A DNA stretch of 52,808 nucleotides, from positions 171,334-224,141 of the forward strand of contig JAENYG010000002.1 in assembly GCA_016841875.1 (NCBI GenBank). Direction: 5' to 3'. Each line of letters opens with the position of its first letter. Position 1 is the stretch's first letter. Under the pieces are notes generated by a model, which saw only the letters and a program-made list of their open reading frames with translations, did not search any database and was not told where the DNA came from. This stretch comes from Syntrophomonas sp. GTDB lineage: Bacteria; Bacillota; Syntrophomonadia; Syntrophomonadales; Syntrophomonadaceae. Shown here piece by piece: positions 17,789 to 25,709 of this stretch. Both the position numbers and the translations under genes were made by a program.

Positions 17789-19036
17789 ATGGATGTTAAT
17801 AGAGGCACAAGAATAGAACTCATCCGAAGAGTTATTCTGGCGGCTGCTATATTGTTAGGTGTTTTTCTGTTTATGTATGTTAGACCTGCTGTAGTAACAG
17901 TAGTATGGCAGGATTTCGCAGCGGAACAGGAAAATCTGCTGGATTCTCCCTATTATGTGGGAGAGGAAGAGAAGCTTTTACATGAACTGCCGCTGCAGGA
18001 ATATATTGAAGAGGTTACTGCCGGAAAAGTAATTCAGCTGGAAGAAAACGAATGGGGGAATTTCTTTAATGAGGTTTACCTGGCCAGTTCCGGGCAGTAT
18101 GAAAAATCAATATATGGAGACAGGATAAGTGATATTAATAAGGACTGGTATTTTGAACCGGGAGAAAAATATGTAGGAGTATTTTTTTCTCCTGATGAAC
18201 TGCCTATAGCAGATTGGGGACTTAGAAAATATCTGGATACGATGTATCTGTCCACTCGGGTACAGGATAATACCGTATACCTTAAGGCAATCTACTGGGA
18301 TTACCGGAATCCTGCTGATAGACCATATACCCTGGCTCCAAGCAGCATGTATTATCCATATAAGATATGGGGCGAAATCTTTATCATGATTGGTTTACTC
18401 CTGGCCATATTTTTACCCAGGGTCAAACCAGAAGATTCTGATCTTACCTTCAGTAAATCATCTATTATATTAGGCGATATTATGGGAATAGTTCTACTGT
18501 TGCTTTTTTATTCTCTTCCTTTTCTAATTAGTGAAGGGTCGATTCAGTCTATTACCGGCTGGTGGGGCTTGACCATGATATTTTGGACATTTGCCGTCGC
18601 TGCTCTATTTATAATGTATGCAAATGCCTGGGCCGCATCATATCAGATCAAGTTCAACCCCGATGGGATTTACCGCGTGACCTTTAAGGGTATTGATGAA
18701 TACTTGTATTCGGATATCGATTCAGTAAATGAAGTTGTCCTTACTTACCCGGAGTGGTTCTTAAAAATTTATCGTATAATAATTGTTTTTTCAGCTCTCT
18801 CTGGCAGAGGAGCTGTGACCACTGTGGCTGGTCCATATATGCTGGCAGAAAGCGCAGTTTATGGCGGGTTGGCTTTGAAAAGTCGGGATGGCAGAAGCAC
18901 CTTGGTATGGTATACAGATCAAAACGGAAGTACTATACTGCCCGGTTATGAAAGGATTATTGACGAATGCCAGACTAGAGGAATAACTTATAATCACTTT
19001 CCTGAGACAATGAAAGGATTCTATTTCTTTAAATAA
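17789..19036 (+). CDS. Membrane protein with outer domain and bacterial-PH-like tail, paralog A (cluster gene 6)
   Basis: 415 residues. A span at ~13-34 is followed by an outer domain (~35-195; YLASSGQYEKSIYGDRIS), three further spans at about 196-210, 228-250 and 258-282, and a C-terminal cytosolic region (~285-415) whose opening (YQIKFNPDGIYRVTFKGIDEY, then DIDSVNEV) looks like a bacterial PH domain. About half its residues match the next gene, so it is one half of a tandem duplication. The ribosome site AAGGAG is shared with that copy. A second ATG four bases earlier is out of frame. REP elements lie on both sides. Confidence 0.8.
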   Translation: MDVNRGTRIELIRRVILAAAILLGVFLFMYVRPAVVTVVWQDFAAEQENLLDSPYYVGEEEKLLHELPLQEYIEEVTAGKVIQLEENEWGNFFNEVYLASSGQYEKSIYGDRISDINKDWYFEPGEKYVGVFFSPDELPIADWGLRKYLDTMYLSTRVQDNTVYLKAIYWDYRNPADRPYTLAPSSMYYPYKIWGEIFIMIGLLLAIFLPRVKPEDSDLTFSKSSIILGDIMGIVLLLLFYSLPFLISEGSIQSITGWWGLTMIFWTFAVAALFIMYANAWAASYQIKFNPDGIYRVTFKGIDEYLYSDIDSVNEVVLTYPEWFLKIYRIIIVFSALSGRGAVTTVAGPYMLAESAVYGGLALKSRDGRSTLVWYTDQNGSTILPGYERIIDECQTRGITYNHFPETMKGFYFFK

Positions 19037-19040
19037 AGGA

Positions 19041-19066
19041 TGACACAAGGGGACGTTTTTGTTGTG
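19041..19066 (+). repeat. REP-like half element (ACAAGGGGACG family, forward arm)
   Basis: GATGACACAAGGGGACG then TTTTTGTTGTG, directly after the stop of paralog A. It is inverted relative to the arm at 17667, so the gene is flanked by an inverted pair. Confidence 0.8.
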
Positions 19067-19101
19067 CCCGGGCAAGGTCATTATATAAGGAGTACTGATA
19101 A

Positions 19102-20355
19102 ATGGATGGTACAAATAAAGGCACTAGAATAGAACTGATCAGAAGAATTATCATGGTAGCAGCAGTTATCCTGGGGATTGGATTTATTGGCTATGTTACT
19201 CCGACTTTGATTACCCTGGAATGGATCGATTTTCAGCGGGATCAGGCGGAAGAGCTTCAATCCCCCTATGGTTTTATAACAGAAGAAGATAAACGCCGGG
19301 CGGCTCTGCCCATAGATGAATATATTGCGGAGATAAGCGAAGGAAATATTATCAAGCTTGATCCAGGCCAATGGGGGACTTTTTTTGAGCAGGTTTATTT
19401 GGCTAGTTCAGGTCAGTACTCTCAATCGATTTATGGGAATCGGGTCAGTGAAATGGATAAGGAATGGTATTTTTCACCTGAAGAAAAATCTGTTTGGGTA
19501 TTCTTCCAGCCTGATGAATTACCTATCGAATCATGGGGACTACGCAGGCATTATGATACAGCCTATCTAAGTACGGAGATCCTGGGAAACACCTCCTACC
19601 TCAAATCAATCTACTGGGATTACACCGATCCCTATAACCGACCTTATACCGAACCGCCTGCCCGTATGCTCAATCCCTTGCGAACTGCAGGTATCATTAT
19701 TCTGGCTGCTGGCATAATGCTGGCTTTCCTTCTTCCCCGGAGAAAACCAGAAGAGGGAGATGTGTTCTACAGAGCGGGGTCGATAGCGGCCGGTGATTTC
19801 GTGGGGCTGCTGCTTTTTGGTACATTCCTGGGACTGTCGGTACTAATAAGTGAAGGCAGTATGCAGGTGTTTGGGGATTTGTGGATAATAACGGTGGTTA
19901 TGATGTTTATGGCCTGCTTTGGTATTCTGATCTTGTATGCCAATGGATGGCATGCCAGCTACCGGTTAAAATTCCTACCGGAAGCCCTGCTCAGGATTAC
20001 TTTCAAAGGTGTAGATCATTACACGTATACAGATATATCTTCCGTAGAGGAAGTGGTCCTGGTTTATCCCAAATGGTTCCTATGGGTCTTCCGGATTTTA
20101 ATCCTGTTTTCCCTGCTCTCTGGTAAAGGAGCAACTACCTCAACCGCAGGACCTTACCTTTTGGCAGAATCAGCTTCTTATGCCGGCCTGGCAGTAAAAA
20201 GAAGAGATGGAAGACCATTGTACATCTGGTATGGTGATCAGATGGGCAATGTGATTCTTCCCGGTTATGAAAGGGTTATTGAGGAATGCAGGCAGCATGG
20301 AATAGTGTATAATGATGAACCCCAGATGGTACGAGGATTCATGTATATGAAATAG
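19102..20355 (+). CDS. Membrane protein with outer domain and bacterial-PH-like tail, paralog B (cluster gene 7)
   Basis: 417 residues, same layout as the preceding gene: span ~13-34, outer domain ~35-200 (QVYLASSGQYSQSIYGNRVS), three spans ~200-285, PH-like tail (YRLKFLPEALLRITFKGVDHY, DISSVEEV). The strongest identity is around the YLASSGQY loop, the DWG/SWGLR segment and the tail (ILPGYERVIEECR). The shared upstream string CAAGGTCA plus TTATATAAGGAGTACTGAT shows the duplication included the ribosome site. Last gene of the cluster; a REP terminator follows. Confidence 0.8.
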   Translation: MDGTNKGTRIELIRRIIMVAAVILGIGFIGYVTPTLITLEWIDFQRDQAEELQSPYGFITEEDKRRAALPIDEYIAEISEGNIIKLDPGQWGTFFEQVYLASSGQYSQSIYGNRVSEMDKEWYFSPEEKSVWVFFQPDELPIESWGLRRHYDTAYLSTEILGNTSYLKSIYWDYTDPYNRPYTEPPARMLNPLRTAGIIILAAGIMLAFLLPRRKPEEGDVFYRAGSIAAGDFVGLLLFGTFLGLSVLISEGSMQVFGDLWIITVVMMFMACFGILILYANGWHASYRLKFLPEALLRITFKGVDHYTYTDISSVEEVVLVYPKWFLWVFRILILFSLLSGKGATTSTAGPYLLAESASYAGLAVKRRDGRPLYIWYGDQMGNVILPGYERVIEECRQHGIVYNDEPQMVRGFMYMK

Positions 20356-20382
20356 TGAAACCAAAGGACGGTTTTTGTCAAT

Positions 20383-20441
20383 GGGGACGGTTCTTTTTGA
20401 CAACATTGAATGACAAAATGTTGTCAAAAAGAACCGTCCCC
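20383..20441. repeat. REP-like inverted repeat (GGGGACGGTTCTTTTTGAC family)
   Basis: Two perfect 25-base arms separated by 9 bases, between the convergent ends of paralog B and the glycosyltransferase gene (stop 9 bases away). A partial third arm (AAAGGACGGTTTTTGTCA) precedes it at about 20363. Likely works as a bidirectional terminator. Confidence 0.85.
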
Positions 20442-20449
20442 TTGTGTCA

Positions 20450-21502
20450 TTAAATCAGGCTGCGGTATAAGGCCGCATGAGAATTAAATTCTGCTTCAGG
20501 AAGGAAGTTGGCTTTAACCAGATCCTGAGCAGCAACTCCCATGGTCTTTTTCAAATTATCGTCCTGCAATAACTTCCGGGCTGCTTCCATCAGTTCTTCC
20601 TGGTTCCCAGCATAGAATCCCTGGACCGCATGTTCTATAATACCTAAATTCCCTGGGACTGCTGTCAATATGGCTGGGATGGACAGACTCATGGCTTCTA
20701 AAGCAGCCTGAGGCTGGCCTTCGGCCAGTGATGTATTAAGAACCACATCGGCGAGTTGATAATAAGACTTTACTCTGCTATGCGGGATTTCGCCCCAATA
20801 GCTTGCCCAGGGCAGAAATTTAATACGCTGTACGATTGATTTGCTGTAATTTTCTTCTATCGATGCTCCCATTATCCATAAACGAAGGTTATTAAATTTG
20901 GGCCATAAAGCTTCCAGTACGTCAAAGGCCAGGTCAATGTTTTTTACTGCCCGGAGACCGCTGGGCAGTAAAAATACGAAGTCTTCATCCCGCGATCCCA
21001 GATCCTGCCGGCTGATGGCAGGTGCATCTTCTAACTGCACTCCCTGGGGTATAGCCAGCAGTTTATCCTGGAATTCAGGATAAAATGAAGATATTCCCCT
21101 GGCAAATTGTTTATTGAATACTATTATTCTTTGAACTGCTCGCATGCTGTTAAGGACTAAATCCCTATCCGAACCGGTTAAATCAAAATTTATATCGGTT
21201 CCGGTCATGGTCAAAACCAGCGGCAGCCTGTGCAGCTCTGGTATCTTCTGCAGGACCCGAGCAAAATGGAGACCATGGAAGCCATGGACTATGGAATACT
21301 TTTTATTTTCCAGTACCTCCTGAAGAATCTTCTCCCAGTTTTCGTCTTCTAATGAGATAAGGTCAATTGGAATCCCCATTTTTATCAGGCCGGATTGTAT
21401 TCTTTCGCTGGTCAGGGAGTTACCCCTCTGACTCCTGTGAAAAGGAGTCAGCAGCAGAACTGATTTTCCTTGGAGGTGCACCGCATCTGAATTATTTACC
21501 AC
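20450..21502 (-). CDS. GT4-type glycosyltransferase
   Basis: 350 residues, cytoplasmic. The C-terminal half has the GT-B donor-site pattern: a loop with GLRAVKNIDLA, and the EX7E motif EGQPQAALE around residue 262, followed by AILTAVPGNLGII. Residues 20-34 (PFHRSQRGNSLTSER) resemble the GN-x-x-T-x-x-R motif of SenB-like transferases, an impression only. It overlaps the upstream PIG-L deacetylase gene by 7 bases, so the two are translationally coupled and probably act on one sugar conjugate. Acceptor unknown. Confidence 0.85.
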   Translation of the reverse strand: MVNNSDAVHLQGKSVLLLTPFHRSQRGNSLTSERIQSGLIKMGIPIDLISLEDENWEKILQEVLENKKYSIVHGFHGLHFARVLQKIPELHRLPLVLTMTGTDINFDLTGSDRDLVLNSMRAVQRIIVFNKQFARGISSFYPEFQDKLLAIPQGVQLEDAPAISRQDLGSRDEDFVFLLPSGLRAVKNIDLAFDVLEALWPKFNNLRLWIMGASIEENYSKSIVQRIKFLPWASYWGEIPHSRVKSYYQLADVVLNTSLAEGQPQAALEAMSLSIPAILTAVPGNLGIIEHAVQGFYAGNQEELMEAARKLLQDDNLKKTMGVAAQDLVKANFLPEAEFNSHAALYRSLI

Positions 21503-22167
21503 AGGGGGCCTCCCGTTCTAATAACCTGGAAAGCCTCACAGAATTGCCCTTTACCAGTCAAGATACCCCGGTAGCGGTTCAAGCCGTGAACTGCGTCATC
21601 GTATCTAATCATTTCCAGCTGAGATCGGTGACAGCGGAGCGCTGCAAGTTTTGTGTGCATAAAACTACTTATATCTTCGGCATAAGATACCTGCTGCAGG
21701 GGGGTCCAGACTTCATAAGCCAGGATAGTGGACGTGGACCACGGCTCAGTTGAGCAATCCTGAAACCAGGGACCTGCTGCCTTATTGCAGGCTTCCATAA
21801 CTAGCTTGCAGCTAACTTGATGGTCACAGACTGCATCTTCTGCATGAGGTATATATATAACAGTCGGCTTTTGGGTGCGGATAATACTTACCAGTGACAT
21901 CAGGTTTTCCTGGTTATATGCGATAAAACCATCGGGAATACCCAAAAAGGTCAGGTCGCTGATTCCCATCAAGGCCGCTGCATTTCTAGCTTCGCTTTCT
22001 CTTATACCCGCCAATTCCAGTTTGGTGTATTTAAGGCTTCCGGCCTCTCCAGAAGTCAAATAAACGATGCTGACCTTATTTCCATTCTGAACATGCTTGG
22101 CCATACTGCCGCCACAGCCAATTAAATCGTCATCCGGGTGCGGAGCGAATACCACGACGTTTATCAT
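21496..22167 (-). CDS. PIG-L (LmbE-like) N-acetylglucosaminyl deacetylase
   Basis: 223 residues. Metal ligands of the PIG-L fold are visible: His10-Pro-Asp-Asp13 (APHPDDD) and a later H-x-x-D-x-x-x-D-H cluster (PHAEDAVCDHQ). The family removes acetyl groups from GlcNAc conjugates such as in bacillithiol, mycothiol and GPI precursors. I start at the ATG at 22167: the TTG at 22179 lies in the ribosome site TTGGAGG. Gene order deacetylase then glycosyltransferase, overlapping, suggests a small glycoconjugate or thiol-sugar pathway; the substrate is not shown. Confidence 0.85.
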   Translation of the reverse strand: MINVVVFAPHPDDDLIGCGGSMAKHVQNGNKVSIVYLTSGEAGSLKYTKLELAGIRESEARNAAALMGISDLTFLGIPDGFIAYNQENLMSLVSIIRTQKPTVIYIPHAEDAVCDHQVSCKLVMEACNKAAGPWFQDCSTEPWSTSTILAYEVWTPLQQVSYAEDISSFMHTKLAALRCHRSQLEMIRYDDAVHGLNRYRGILTGKGQFCEAFQVIRTGGPLW

Positions 22168-22324
22168 AAGAACCTCCAAAGTTGATTTTGGGATTAATGC
22201 CTATCCTGCTCAATTTATAACTTTGATCTTATTAAACAGTGTAATGAAAAATAAAAAAAATATCTAATAAAAATATTACTAAAAAGGAGCAATACTAAAT
22301 ATGGCTGACAAATGCAAAATATAG

Positions 22325-22379
22325 TTGACATTATGTAAGATATATATTACATTAATCATAGATGCAACATATATCTTAC
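22325..22379 (+). promoter_or_regulatory. Promoter and inverted-repeat operator of the XRE gene
   Basis: TTGACA at 22325-22330 and TACATT at 22348-22353 are 17 bases apart. Two perfect 11-base arms, GTAAGATATAT (22335-22345) and ATATATCTTAC (22369-22379), face each other about three helical turns apart and straddle the -10 region. This is a likely autorepression site for the XRE protein. Confidence 0.55.
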
Positions 22380-22400
22380 ATTAGGGGGATGAGAACTGCT

Positions 22401-22598
22401 GTGAAAAATAAAATGCGCGTGTATCGGGTGGGAGCTGGGCTTACCCAGGAGGAACTGGCGTTCAAGGTGGATGTGACCAGGCAGACGATAGGGCTGATCG
22501 AGGCCGGCAAATACAATCCGTCCTTAAACCTTTGTATATCTATATGTAAAACCCTGGGTGTTACCCTAAATGAAATATTTTGGATGGAGGAAGATTAA
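22401..22598 (+). CDS. Small XRE-family (Cro/CI-like) DNA-binding regulator
   Basis: 65 residues, nearly all one helix-turn-helix (MRVYRVGAGLTQEELAFKVD then VTRQTIGLIEAGKYNPSL). I take the GTG at 22401, giving V/MKNKMRV as in related proteins, 12 bases after AGGGGG; earlier in-frame starts lie in the operator. The following gene begins 2 bases later, with its ribosome site inside this gene. Pairs of a short XRE protein and a small membrane protein are common in Firmicutes. Confidence 0.85.
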   Translation: MKNKMRVYRVGAGLTQEELAFKVDVTRQTIGLIEAGKYNPSLNLCISICKTLGVTLNEIFWMEED

Positions 22599-22599
22599 G

Positions 22600-23049
22600 A
22601 TGTTTAGAAAGCAAGTGAAAGATGAGAGGATTGTTGGGGAACAGCGGCGGCTGAATTCGGAAGGCTTCAGCTTGTTATATCTCGGATTGTTGGTTGATGT
22701 TTTTTATAGAAGTGTAATAGCCAGGCAGAATATAACTGACTTCTGGGATATTGCCCTGCTTTTCTGGGGTGTGACTGGGTATGTTGCTATTCGCACGATA
22801 GGGAAAGGTATTGCCTATTATGGAGGGAAGAAAAGTATTCTAAAAAAAGTAATACCCTCTGCTGCAGCAGCATCGCTGGTAGGGAGCTTAACCTTCAAAT
22901 GGTTGGATCCTTCCCTTACGGTTGGTCAATTAGTTTGTAATGCATTGATTTTTTTTATCGGATTTTTTATGGTAACCTATCTTATGTATAGGATTTCTGA
23001 TAAAAAGGCCAATCATATAGAGGATGATTCTAATTTGCTGGAGAAATAA
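22600..23049 (+). CDS. Small multispanning membrane protein paired with the XRE regulator
   Basis: 149 residues with a charged start (MFRKQVKDERIVGEQRR) and about four spans (LLYLGLLVDVFYRSV; ALLFWGVTGYVAI; IPSAAAASLVGSL; ALIFFIGFFMVTYLMY). It resembles DUF6773-type proteins found next to XRE genes. I start at the ATG at 22600 after TGGAGGA; an ATG at 22570 would place that ribosome site in the coding sequence. Function unknown; it may signal membrane state to the XRE partner. Confidence 0.75.
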   Translation: MFRKQVKDERIVGEQRRLNSEGFSLLYLGLLVDVFYRSVIARQNITDFWDIALLFWGVTGYVAIRTIGKGIAYYGGKKSILKKVIPSAAAASLVGSLTFKWLDPSLTVGQLVCNALIFFIGFFMVTYLMYRISDKKANHIEDDSNLLEK

Positions 23050-23104
23050 TAAGATTAGAGTATAACAGGGGGAAGGCTGTTAAATATGAAAACGGGGGCA
23101 GGAA

Positions 23105-23839
23105 ATGATAGTATTTATTGCAATTGATGATACAGATAGTATAAGCGAGGGCTCTACCGGAAGAACCGCCAATCAGCTGAGAAAGCTTATTGAAGAAAAA
23201 GGCTGGGGGACTTGTGCTCCCGTAACCCGCCATCAGCTTCTGGTGCATCCTGATGTACCTTATACTTCTCATAATAGTGCCATGTGTTTCAAAGCGGATG
23301 TCATTGCGGAAACCTGGAATGATTTGATTGCTGGTGCTGGTCATTTTCTGCAGACGACTAGCGCTTCCGGTTCAGATCCGGGCCTGTGTGTAGCCCCGGA
23401 GGATAAGATAATTTGCCAATCGGAGCTGTTGTATGTATTCGGCTGCCGTGCTAAGACCGAGATAGTGGGCAAGCAGGAGGCATACACTCTTGCTGATCTA
23501 TTGGGGATACACCTGTCTGAGCATGGAGGTACAGGAGATGGAGTTATAGGTGCTCTGGCCGGAGTAGGACTGAGGATGTCGGGAAATGACGGCAGGTTTC
23601 AGGGCCGGACTAGTCTGCGGCCTGCCGGTGAGATAATGAAGGTAGAGGAGATTAAGAGTTCCAGTGATATAGAAGTGGTAGAAAGTACAGACGGATATGT
23701 CCTGCAGGATTCGGAGGCCGTGAGCCTGGGAGAAGTTATAAAAACGGTTCTGTTAGATCATAAACGCAAACTGCTGGTATACCATAACGAAGACCATATG
23801 TGGCAGACCTGCAGCAAACAGCAGTTAAGGAATTACTGA
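23105..23839 (+). CDS. TiaS-like (tRNA agmatinylcytidine synthase-related) protein
   Basis: 244 residues. The start (VFIAIDDTDS) and the central EHGGTGDGVIGALAGVGLR motif are those of the TiaS kinase/ferredoxin-like core, which in archaea activates and agmatinylates C34 of tRNA-Ile2. Archaeal TiaS is about 420 residues with OB-fold and zinc-ribbon ends; here only the core is present. Bacteria use TilS/lysidine for that tRNA, so this stand-alone core probably does another ATP- or GTP-dependent job. The weak ribosome site (GGGGGCAGGAA) is 3-8 bases upstream. Its stop overlaps the remnant on the other strand. Confidence 0.75.
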   Translation: MIVFIAIDDTDSISEGSTGRTANQLRKLIEEKGWGTCAPVTRHQLLVHPDVPYTSHNSAMCFKADVIAETWNDLIAGAGHFLQTTSASGSDPGLCVAPEDKIICQSELLYVFGCRAKTEIVGKQEAYTLADLLGIHLSEHGGTGDGVIGALAGVGLRMSGNDGRFQGRTSLRPAGEIMKVEEIKSSSDIEVVESTDGYVLQDSEAVSLGEVIKTVLLDHKRKLLVYHNEDHMWQTCSKQQLRNY

Positions 23840-24042
23840 AAAAGCTTGCCGCCAGGAAGTGCGCCCAACTTATCATTCTTTAATATAAATTCGGGATTTT
23901 CATGAAAAGTTAACGATGTGAGTTCATCTTTAGCCGTGCAGGCCCTGATTTTTCCCAGGGCTCTTACGGCATTTTTTATCACCAAAATATTACCATCCTT
24001 TAAAGAATGTATTAAGGGATCGATAACGCAATCTTTTCTATT
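23833..24042 (-). pseudogene. Remnant of a HEAT-repeat protein
   Basis: An open stretch of 69 codons ending in TAA at 23835-23833. Residues 8-32 read DPLIHSLKDGNILVIKNAVR then ALGKI, the typical HEAT/PBS-lyase helix pair, followed by a tail ending KLGALPGGKLFQ. No ATG is available; a TTG/GTG near 23985 with AAGGATGG upstream could start only after the first HEAT helix. It begins where the tautomerase-fusion gene ends, in another frame, so it is either a decayed gene end or the true C-terminus of that gene after a frameshift. Confidence 0.5.
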
Positions 24043-24520
24043 TCACTCGTCTAAAGCTGACCTGCTTATCCAGTGTCACTTCAACTACCTGCCATCCTGC
24101 TGCCAGCCAACCCTGAACTGCATGAAGCATACCGCTGTTCTTATCATTGGTCCACCAGGAAGCTTGTTCCCGAGCTAAATAAGGCAGGGATTGGTCAATG
24201 ATATCTTCTATATCTCCATAGGTAAGGGTTATTTCATCCCAGGGCAGGCTTTTAAAATAATGCATAAGAGCCTGAAATGAATCATCCACCAGGTGGTCAG
24301 CATACTCTGTATCTTCCTGGCCATGTCCTATTCCGTATTTAACAGAATGAAGTTCTCCAGCAGTGGCCCAATTTTCTCGCGGATATTCATCAATTACTAT
24401 GGTTACCCAATCTGGTTGAACCTCTAGTATTTCAGCCACATCACGGGTTATAGCCGCAGCGAGAGCCTGTTTCTTTTCCAGTGAACGTCCCTGGGCCATT
24501 TTTATTGAGATAATCGGCAT
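24038..24520 (-). CDS. 4-oxalocrotonate tautomerase domain fused to an unknown C-terminal domain
   Basis: 160 residues. Residues 1-62 are a 4-OT-like subunit with Pro2, which becomes the catalytic N-terminal proline once Met is removed (PIISIKMAQGRSLEKKQALA), and ITRDVAEILEVQPDWVTIVI. Usual 4-OT proteins stop at ~62 residues; here ~95 more follow (HHVDD-like helices, then WWTNDKNSGMLHAVQGWLAA) with no family I know. GGAGACG precedes the ATG. Substrate unknown. A possible frameshift near its end is discussed with the HEAT remnant. Confidence 0.75.
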   Translation of the reverse strand: MPIISIKMAQGRSLEKKQALAAAITRDVAEILEVQPDWVTIVIDEYPRENWATAGELHSVKYGIGHGQEDTEYADHLVDDSFQALMHYFKSLPWDEITLTYGDIEDIIDQSLPYLAREQASWWTNDKNSGMLHAVQGWLAAGWQVVEVTLDKQVSFRRVK

Positions 24521-24735
24521 ATTAAATCGTCTCCTTTTTTCAATATATATCGGCCTGGTAACAATCCCTTCAGCTCCGTTGCTGTGAGTTAAGGCAATTT
24601 TACTATAAATATGCTCACTTTATCTATAACAAAGCATATTAATGATTAAAAACCGTTAGCAAAGGAAAACACGCGAGTATGTAGAATTGAAAAAGTAAAA
24701 AATAATAGTCATTGAAATACAAAGGGGGCAAATAA

Positions 24736-25644
24736 ATGGCGATTAAAACCGGACGTGCAGATAAAGCAGCAGTGGTAGTTATCGATTATGATAGATGTAC
24801 TGCCTGTGGTCTCTGTGCAAAAGTATGCAAAGGGGCTCCCCTGTATATGGAAGGGGATAAAGTGCTTATCGACCAGTCAAATTTCTTTGGATGTGTTGGC
24901 TGCGGGCACTGTGCAGCGGTATGCCCGGTGGAATGCATCAGGGTTGAAGGGCGCGAATTTTCTCCTGCTGATCTTATAACCCTTCCAGACTCTGCTTCCC
25001 GATCCAATTATGATCAGTTGTATTCTTTGATGTTATCCCGTCGAAGCATCAGAGAGTTTAAAGAACAGGAGGTAGAGCAGGAGACAATAGATAAAATCAT
25101 TAAGACCGTTACAACTGCCCCCATGGGATTGCCGCCTTCGGATGTAGAAATACTGATCCTGCAGGGGAAAGAGAAGGTTAGTGAATTTTCCAGCGATATG
25201 ATCAATTATTTTAAAAGAATCAAATGGATGTTTTCGCCGCCTATCCTGATGATTATGAGGCCCTTTATCAGCAAAGAGGTTTATGAGTCTTTTAAGACTT
25301 TTCTTACTCCTGCTATGGAAATATTTATAAAAGAAAAAGAAGCTGGCCGGGATTGGCTTCTATATGATGCACCTCTGGCCTTGTATTTCCATGTATCACC
25401 TTATGCGGACCCGGTAGATCCATTCATCTCGGCCACCTATGCTATGCTGGCAGCCGAATCACTGGGTTTGGGCAGCTGTATGATAGGTACAGTTGGATAT
25501 GGATTAAGATATAGTAAGGAGTTGAAGAAAAAATACGGGATCCCTCCAAAAAACCAGCAGGGCATAATGATAATTATGGGTTACCCGGATGTCAAATATC
25601 GTCGGGGTATAAAACGTAGTCTGGCCAAAGTAAGTTATTACTAA
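24736..25644 (+). CDS. Ferredoxin-nitroreductase fusion protein
   Basis: 302 residues. Two [4Fe-4S] sites are visible: Cys21-x2-Cys24-x2-Cys27-x3-Cys31 and Cys53-x2-Cys56-x2-Cys59-x3-Cys63-Pro. Residues ~95-302 are an FMN nitroreductase fold (LMLSRRSIREFKEQEVEQET; APMGLPPSDVEI; AESLGLGSCMIGTVGYG). Such fusions take electrons from low-potential donors and reduce an unknown acceptor; they are common in Clostridia. AAAGGGGG lies 8 bases before the ATG. It is monocistronic with a terminator after it. Confidence 0.9.
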   Translation: MAIKTGRADKAAVVVIDYDRCTACGLCAKVCKGAPLYMEGDKVLIDQSNFFGCVGCGHCAAVCPVECIRVEGREFSPADLITLPDSASRSNYDQLYSLMLSRRSIREFKEQEVEQETIDKIIKTVTTAPMGLPPSDVEILILQGKEKVSEFSSDMINYFKRIKWMFSPPILMIMRPFISKEVYESFKTFLTPAMEIFIKEKEAGRDWLLYDAPLALYFHVSPYADPVDPFISATYAMLAAESLGLGSCMIGTVGYGLRYSKELKKKYGIPPKNQQGIMIIMGYPDVKYRRGIKRSLAKVSYY

Positions 25645-25675
25645 ATATACATTATTATACGCCTTAGAAAAGAAT

Positions 25676-25709
25676 AACCACCTGGAAACTAAAAGCCGGG
25701 TGGTTGTTT
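25676..25709 (+). terminator. Intrinsic terminator of the ferredoxin-nitroreductase gene
   Basis: AACCACCTGG pairs with CCGGGTGGTT around a loop, followed by GTTTG; 32 bases after the stop. Confidence 0.7.

Noticed and set aside
20450-22167. Bacillithiol genes bshA and bshB
   Set aside because: The deacetylase is compatible, but the transferase start lacks the BshA pattern, and no bshC is in the window.
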